Shown here in pieces: positions 58,385 through 64,000 of a stretch of 64,000 nt of DNA. Position numbers and translations under genes: made by a program. Under the pieces are notes generated by a model, which was not told where the DNA came from, searched no databases, and saw only the letters and a list, made by a program, of their open reading frames with translations. How positions within the stretch are numbered: position 1 is the first letter of the stretch; every line of letters begins with the position of its first letter. Origin of the DNA: Megascapheus bottae (taxonomy: Eukaryota > Chordata > Mammalia > Rodentia > Geomyidae); NCBI GenBank assembly GCA_024803745.1, contig JANJXV010000002.1:37655001-37719000 (forward strand), read 5' to 3'.

Positions 58385-58692
58385 CAGCTTCAAATATTTT
58401 AATAGCCTAATAAATGCAATCAGCCATATCTGTGAGCTAGCTTTCCACGGTAGTGTTAAACTGATAGTTCATATCTAAACACAAGAGGGCTGGAATGTGT
58501 CTTGTGTGGCAAACACATGTTAAATTTTGTTTAGATACTAGTTATAGCAAGCCTCTACAACATATCTCTATAATACTCTATAATATACTCTACAACATAT
58601 CTCCCATGAATAATATTATGCACACACATTTATATGCATACAATAGTCCTATCCAGTGTTGTTTACCAAACACAACTTTATTGTCTTAACAG

Positions 58693-58752
58693 CTATAAAT
58701 GGGACAACGGTGAGCATGGATGATAAAGATCAGTTATTTCAACCAATTCCAA
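58693..58752 (+). CDS. EQTN: EQTN coding exon 6
   Basis: The exon lies between CTTAACAG and GTAAGA: 60 bases, phase 1 to phase 1. It reads [19 protein letters not shown] after a split Ala codon, matching human [20 protein letters not shown]. NGT is a further N-glycosylation sequon (about residue 180). A young SINE sits 300 bp upstream in the intron, antisense, and does not disturb the acceptor. Confidence 0.93.
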
Positions 58753-59237
58753 GTAAGAACAAAATACTTTTAACTAAGACTTTTAAGACTTTTATGTAAG
58801 ACATTCATAAACACTGTAGCCCTCATAAAGTGAAGTGTGTGGAGGGGATGAGGTTGCTAATATCAGAAATGAGAGGATGTGTCAGGAGGGTTTTCAAGTC
58901 ATCCTTTTGGCATTTTGGTACCATTTTCCTCTTTTGTGGTGTCTATTCCTGAAACTGATGAGATAAACAAGGGAATGGGTGGGTGAATAATCTATACAGT
59001 GTACTATTTTTCCTTAAAAAGTTTTTTTAATGTTTAGTGGAGTTTCAAGTTGAAAGAAAAAATTAGCAAGAAAGCACATAGTTCCTAAATCCTATCTCTC
59101 CATTTCCCTCTACTTACATCTTCATTACTGTGGCACTTTCACTGAAATTTCTGACCCAGTATAGACACATTGTTATGAACTAGGGTCCATGGACATTAGG
59201 GCTCCCTTTGTACTGTGCAGTTCTATAGGGTTCATTT

Positions 59238-59668
59238 GCTTGGTTTTGGTGCTAGTCCTGGGCTTGAACCCAGAGCCTGGACACTGTCCATGAACTTTTT
59301 TGTTTTTACCAGTCCTGGGACTTGAGGTCGGGCCCGAGCCCTGTCCTTGGGCTTTCTCAAGGCTAGAGCTCTACCACTTGAGCCTTACCATCACTTCTGC
59401 CTTTTTTTTATGTAAGTGGTACCAAGGAATCGAGCTCAGTCCTTCCTCCATGCTAGGTGAGCACTCTACCACTAGACCATACTCCAAAACCTGTCCATGA
59501 ACTGTTATGCTCAAGGCTAGCACTCTACTTGAGCCACCGCTCCACTTCCAGTTTGTTTGTATGTTTAATTGGAGATAGGATTTATGGATTTTCCTGCCCA
59601 GTCTAGTTTCTGATCCTCATATCTCAGCCTTTGGAGTAACTAGGATTACAAATGTGAGCCACCAGTGT
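59238..59668 (-). mobile_element. B1-headed dimeric SINE, interrupted (EQTN intron 6)
   Basis: Antisense host: the right arm begins 'tgctagtcctgggcttgaac' and resumes after the inserted SINE with 'gttatgctcaaggctagc', then the B1-like arm to 'tgagccaccagtgtctggcc'. Confidence 0.8.
59309..59490 (-). mobile_element. ID-headed dimeric SINE nested in the previous one
   Basis: Antisense copy enclosed by a perfect 13-bp duplication CTGTCCATGAACT (59284-59296 and 59491-59503) of the host SINE. Confidence 0.88.
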
Positions 59669-59829
59669 CTGGCCCTAAGCTTTCGACAGAAGCATAATCA
59701 CATACCTCTCACCACAACATATCTAATAGGTTCACTATACTGAGTCCCATCTGCCTCCATCAATCCATCTTTGCATTGTTCTCTCCCCTGCCTTTTGCAG
59801 ATGGTCAGGTGGTCTTTTTTTACTATGCT

Positions 59830-60125
59830 CATTTTTATTTGTTACTTAACAGCATGTATTCAAGATTACTCATGTCTTTTTTGGTGACTTGGCTACTCAT
59901 TTCTTGCTGCCATTGACATTCCTTTGTATGAATGTGTTCCTGTTTATTAGCTTTGCCAAGGATACCTTCCTTGCTTCCAATAGTCGACTATCATAAATAA
60001 AGCATTTACACACATTTGTGTATAATTTTGTCCGCAACAGTTTAGGTAAACACCTGGGAATGTAATGACGGCATTGTATGGTAAGGCTTTAGCTTTGTAA
60101 GAAGTTACCAAAATTGTCTTCAGGA
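59830..60125 (-). mobile_element. Old L1 fragment, antisense
   Basis: Diverged antisense L1: 'acttggctactcatttcttgctgcc', 'cctttgtatgaatgtgttcctgtttatt', 'actatcataaataaagc'. In EQTN intron 6. Confidence 0.5.
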
Positions 60126-60302
60126 GATGAATGTAATGCTTTGCGTTCTCATCAGTAATGAGTAAAAATTAATTTTTCCAAATACTGTTTTCATTAACCG
60201 CTTAATTATAGTTATAAAAACTCATTTGATGGAGAAACAGCATGAAAAGACCAATGACTTATTTCTCCCTAAACTCCTGTATAAATAAATGATTGGAAAA
60301 AG

Positions 60303-60515
60303 GATTAGGCACTGGTGGCTTATGCCTGAAATCCTAGCCACTCAAGAGGCTGAGAGCTGAGAATTGCAGTTCAAAGCCAGATCGGGCACATAAGTCCCTG
60401 AGACGCTTATCTCCGAAAAACGACTGAAAAAAAGCTGGAAGTGGTGGAACAGAGATCAACTTGAGCAAACAGAAGTTCAGGAACAGCACCCAGAATTCAA
60501 GCCCCAGGATTGGCA
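60303..60515 (+). mobile_element. B1-headed dimeric SINE (EQTN intron 6)
   Basis: Sense 'attaggcactggtggcttatgcctg' to 'gaattcaagccccaggattgg', running into a purine tract. Confidence 0.78.
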
Positions 60516-60622
60516 GAGAGAGAGGGGAAGGGAAGGAGGGGGAGATGGAAAGAAGGGAAGGAAGGAAAGAAAAAGGGGGAGGGGGGAGGGAGGGAGTTAA
60601 GTGGGGAGGAAAGGAGGGAAAT
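60515..60622. repeat. Purine-rich tract in EQTN intron 6
   Basis: Impure GGAA/GGGA repeats from a SINE tail, about 190 bp before exon 7. Confidence 0.92.
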
Positions 60623-60813
60623 ATATCTATATATGTAAGGTGATATATGTATGACATGATTACACGGAATGTTACTAAGGAGAGTTCCTCCATCCCCATT
60701 GTAGGGGCGTATGAACTCTGAGGATTCTCTGCCCTTGCCTGCCATCCCCATGCCTTTAGGAGGGACCCATGTCTGCTTACCCAACCTTCCATTTGCATTT
60801 TTTTTTCTTTCAG

Positions 60814-60967
60814 GCTCTGATTTGAATTCTACAAGTGGAGACAAATTATCAGAGCTAGAGGAAATCAAGGTCAAATTGATGCTGGGGATCACGTTGATGA
60901 CTCTCATCCTTTTAGTGCCTCTCTTGATATTCTGCTTTGCCACACTGTGCAGACTAAGGCAGCTGAG
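60814..60967 (+). CDS. EQTN: EQTN coding exon 7 (juxtamembrane and transmembrane segment)
   Basis: The acceptor TTTCTTTCAG and the donor GTAAGC bound 154 bases, entering in phase 1 and leaving in phase 2. The translation begins SSDLNSTSGDKLSELEEIKV and continues into a hydrophobic span of about 24 residues (LMLGITLMTLILLVPLLIF onward, about residues 219-243), ending TLCRLRQL. Human equatorin has the same layout, with basic residues after the membrane span as the stop-transfer signal. NST is a fourth sequon. About 248 residues are encoded in the window; the cytoplasmic tail (roughly 80 residues in human) must come from exon(s) right of 64000, because the rest of the window is intron and L1. 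Confidence 0.94.
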
Positions 60968-61227
60968 GTAAGCTAGCCGATCTCTGGGGCCTTTATAATT
61001 GGTGACATCAAGATCTCCCCTGGCTTTAGCACATTCCTAGCAAAACATGACCCCTCCTTAATCATTGATCCATAAGGTACATCATTTTCATTCCATTACT
61101 TGAATTTAATCTCAATATTTAAAGTAATTTAAATATAGAATTAATCATCATAAATTGGAATGGACTAGAGAATCAACATGCTTTTTTTCTTTTGTTTGCT
61201 TTTTTCTTTTCTTCTCTTTCTTTAAAA

Positions 61228-63770
61228 TTTTTTTTATTGTCAGTGTAATGTATAGAGGGGTTACAGTTGCATTCACCAGATAGTAGGTGTATTACTTCTG
61301 ACACATTGATATTCCTCATGTTTTTGTCCCCATTTACCTCCCCCCCACCTCCCTAATCATCTTGTTTATCCCCCTTCCTTTTCTTATTTCAAATAAACAA
61401 ATAAATGTATACACAATGTAACAGGTAACAAAGTCAGATACAATAACAGTATGAAATTAACCAAAGAGCAAAAAAGAGAAATAACATAGTACATTAAGAA
61501 CAACAATCACACAAGGTAAAGCTCTTGTTTCCAAATCCTAGAGATCCTTTTAATTAATTTCATCATATATGACCTTATGTATTTAGGTTTTGAGCTACTG
61601 TAATCCTCTGCTAGAAGAGTCCTAGGTGTGTACTAATTATTACAAATGAGGGAAACCATTGAGCTTATGTTCCTTTGGGTATGGCTTACTTCACTTAATA
61701 TAATTTTTTCCAAGTCCTTCCATTTTCTTATGAATGGGGTGATGTCATTCTTTCTGATGGTAGCATAGAATTCCATTGTGTATAAATACCACATCTTAAT
61801 CGAGTCATCTACTGAGGGGCATCTGGGTTGGTACCATATCTTTGCTATGGTAAATAGTGCTGTAATGAACATCATTGTGCTAGTGGCTTTAGTATGTCCT
61901 TGTTTCTGGACATTTGGGTAAATGTCAAGGAGTGGAATTGCTGGATAATAGGGGAGCTCTAGATTTAGCATTTTGAGGAACCTCCATACTATTTTCAAGA
62001 GTGGTTGAATGAGTTTATGCTCTCACCACAGTATAGTAGCAATCTCTCCTGGCCACATCCCCACCAGCATCTGTTGCTATTAGACTTCTTGATAATGACC
62101 ATTCTAACTGGAGTGAGATGGAATCTCAAAGTTATTTTGATTTGCATTTCTTTTATGGCCAGAGATGTCAAGCATTTTTTCATGTGTCTATAGGCTATTC
62201 TTATTTCCTCTTCAGAGAAGTCTCTCTTAAAGTCTTTAGCCCATCTTTTAATGGGGTGGTTGTTTCTTAGAAGATTTGTTTTGCAGAGATTAATTTTTTT
62301 AGCTATATCTTAGCTGTATTTTTTAGATATATTTCAGATATGAGGCCCTTGTCTGTTGTATGGTTAGTGAAGATCTTCTCCCACTCTGTGGGCTTTCTAT
62401 TTAACTTCTTAGTCGTGTCCTTTGTCATACAGAAGCTCTACAGTTTAATGCAGTCCCATTTGTCCAAACTTTCTTTAATTCGTTGTATTTCTGGGTCATT
62501 TTTAAGAAAGTTACAATCTGTGCCAAGGAGACCTAGTGTATCTTCTATTCCTTCTTGTAAAGTTTTCAGGGTGTCTGCTTTTACCTTAAGGTCTTTGATC
62601 CATTTGGAATTAATCCTGGTGCAGGGTGACAAAGAAAGATCCAACTTTAATTTTCTGCAGGTGCTTAATCAATTCTACCAGCACCACTTGTTGAAGAGGC
62701 TGTCTTTCTTCCATTCTATATTTTTGGCTCCCTTATCAAATATTAGGTGGCCATAGGTCTGCAGGTTTATTTCTGGGTCTTCAGTTCCATTTCATTTGTC
62801 CTCAGACCTGTTCTTGTGCCAGTACGAAGCTGTTTTGGTTACTATGTCTCTGTAATGGACTCTAATGTTTGGAATTGATATTCCCCCAGTGCTGTTCTTT
62901 TTGCTAAGAATTGTTTTTGCTACATTGGGTCTTTTATTATTCCATATGAAATTTTGAATTGTTTCTTCTATTTCCTTAAAGAATGACCTTGGGATATTGA
63001 TGAGTATTGCATTGAATTCATAGCCCTTGGCAGGATTGTCATTTTCACGATGTTAATTCTTCCGATCCAGGAGCATGGGAGGTTTTTCCACTTCCTCAGT
63101 TCTGCTTTAATTTCCTTTTTCAGGGTTTTAAAGTTTTCATCATAAAGGTCCTTTACATTCTTAGTTAATTCCTAAGTACTTTATATTGTTTGAGGCTAGT
63201 GCAAAAGGAGTTGCTTTCCTAATTGCTCTTCCGCTCCTCTCATTGTTGGCATACAGGAAAGCAGTTGATTTTTGAGGGTTAATTTTATACCCTGCTACGT
63301 TGCCAAAGTTTTAAATCACCTGAAGCAACTTGGGACTGGAGTCTATAGGGTTCTTTAAATGCAGAATCGTGTCATCTACAGAGAGGGAAAGTTTCACTTC
63401 CTCTTTCCTTATTTGGATCCACTTTATACTTGCTTCTTGTCTTATTGCTCTGGCTACGAATTCTAATACTATATTAAAGTGGAGAGAGTGGGCATCCTTG
63501 TCTTGTTTCTGATTTTAGAGGAAATGGCTTTAGCTTTTCGCCATAATGCTAACTGTGGGTTTGTCATACTCAGCCTTTTTTATACTGAGGAATGTTCCTT
63601 GGATTCCTAGTTTCTTCAGAGCTTTTGGCATGAAGGGGTGTTGGATCTTGTCAAATGCTTTTTCTGCATCTATTGAGATAATCATGTGATTCTTGTCCTT
63701 GCTCCAGTTGATGTGATGAATTATATTGACTTGTGTGTGTTGAACTAGCTTGGTCTCTAGACTTGGAGCA
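61228..63770 (-). mobile_element. Long 5'-truncated L1 with ORF2 remains, in EQTN intron 7
   Basis: About 2.5 kb of antisense L1. The minus strand carries broken ORF2 blocks: [37 protein letters not shown] and MWYLYTMEFYATIRKN at the C-terminal end (61633-61998), and KADTLKTLQEGIEDTLG further in (62438-62644). Frames are interrupted, so it is a dead copy. The tail (61228-61400) is the same 3' UTR type as the other L1s. Confidence 0.9.
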
Positions 63771-63782
63771 ATACTATATTCT

Positions 63783-64000
63783 TGTTGGGTGGCTCATGCT
63801 ATACAGGAAGTTAACTACACAGGGAGCTGAATATTGTGGTTCGAAGCCAGCACAGTCAGAAAAGTCCATGAAACTTTTCTCCATTTAACCAGCAAAAAGC
63901 CAGAAGTGTTGGTATAGGTGGAGTTGTAGAACACAACAGCCTGAAGTGGAAAAGCTAAGGGAGAACATCCCTGAGTTCAAATCTCAGTAGTAAAACAACT
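63783..64000 (+). mobile_element. B1-headed dimeric SINE at the window edge
   Basis: Sense, diverged 'gggtggctcatgctatacagg' to 'gagttcaaatctcagtag'; may continue beyond the window. Confidence 0.7.

Larger units (their letters stand above)
60968..64000 (+). other. EQTN: EQTN intron 7 (incomplete)
   Basis: After the exon 7 donor there is about 250 bp of unique AT-rich sequence, then a long antisense L1 and a SINE up to the window edge. No acceptor followed by a YKSCESQ-like tail was found, so the last exon(s) are not in the window. Confidence 0.8.

Noticed and set aside
61633..62644. Minus-strand ORF2-like frames
   Set aside because: Recognised as L1 ORF2 remains with broken frame and truncated 5' end; reported as a dead mobile element, not a gene.
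60968..64000. EQTN cytoplasmic-tail exon(s)
   Set aside because: No acceptor followed by a sequence like YKSCESQ was found; the interval is intron, L1 and SINE.

Overview
This window is vertebrate, specifically mammalian, nuclear DNA. It has intron-exon genes with GT-AG splice sites, L1, MIR, MaLR/ERV and MER5A-type repeats, many (TG)n tracts and dozens of SINEs. The SINEs are dimeric. Either a tRNA/ID-like head or a B1/7SL-like head is joined to the same tRNA-like right arm. With an ORR1-like LTR and B1/ID relatives, this points to a rodent. The ID-headed dimer fits what is known of the IDL-Geo SINE of Geomyoidea (kangaroo rats, pocket mice, gophers), so a castorimorph rodent is my best inference, not a proven assignment.

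Layout. Positions 1 to about 42.9 kb are the 3' half of MOB3B on the + strand. An internal coding exon (14522-14724) and a tiny terminal coding exon (39739-39768) are separated by a 25 kb intron. A long, almost repeat-free stretch follows that is probably the 3' UTR. From about 43 to 50 kb is intergenic DNA with L1 tails, a (CT)n tract, an antisense solo LTR of ERV2 type with a perfect 6-bp target duplication, and an MLT1-like LTR. From 50.6 kb to beyond the right edge is EQTN (equatorin), the sperm acrosomal membrane protein, also on +. Seven coding exons were reconstructed (50609-60967): signal peptide, Ser/Thr-rich ectodomain with a 15-bp coding tandem repeat, and transmembrane segment. The cytoplasmic-tail exon(s) lie beyond 64000. 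An L1 ORF2 relic of about 2.5 kb fills the last intron.

The order MOB3B then EQTN on one strand matches the 9p21.2 neighbourhood of human (TEK-EQTN-MOB3B-C9orf72), read from the other side. The two genes are not functionally linked: MOB3B is a broadly acting kinase adaptor and EQTN a testis protein.

The most interesting points are in EQTN: the lineage-variable coding minisatellite, the run of symmetrical phase-1 exons, and a weak donor followed by an in-frame stop and polyadenylation signals that could give a soluble isoform. The shared-right-arm SINE system with internal arm amplification, two CTCF-like motifs in divergent orientation flanking the gene boundary, and several cleanly dated nested insertions with target-site duplications also stand out. 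I saw no microbial, CRISPR or other foreign system. All calls are by reading alone; repeat boundaries are approximate unless a duplication is quoted.
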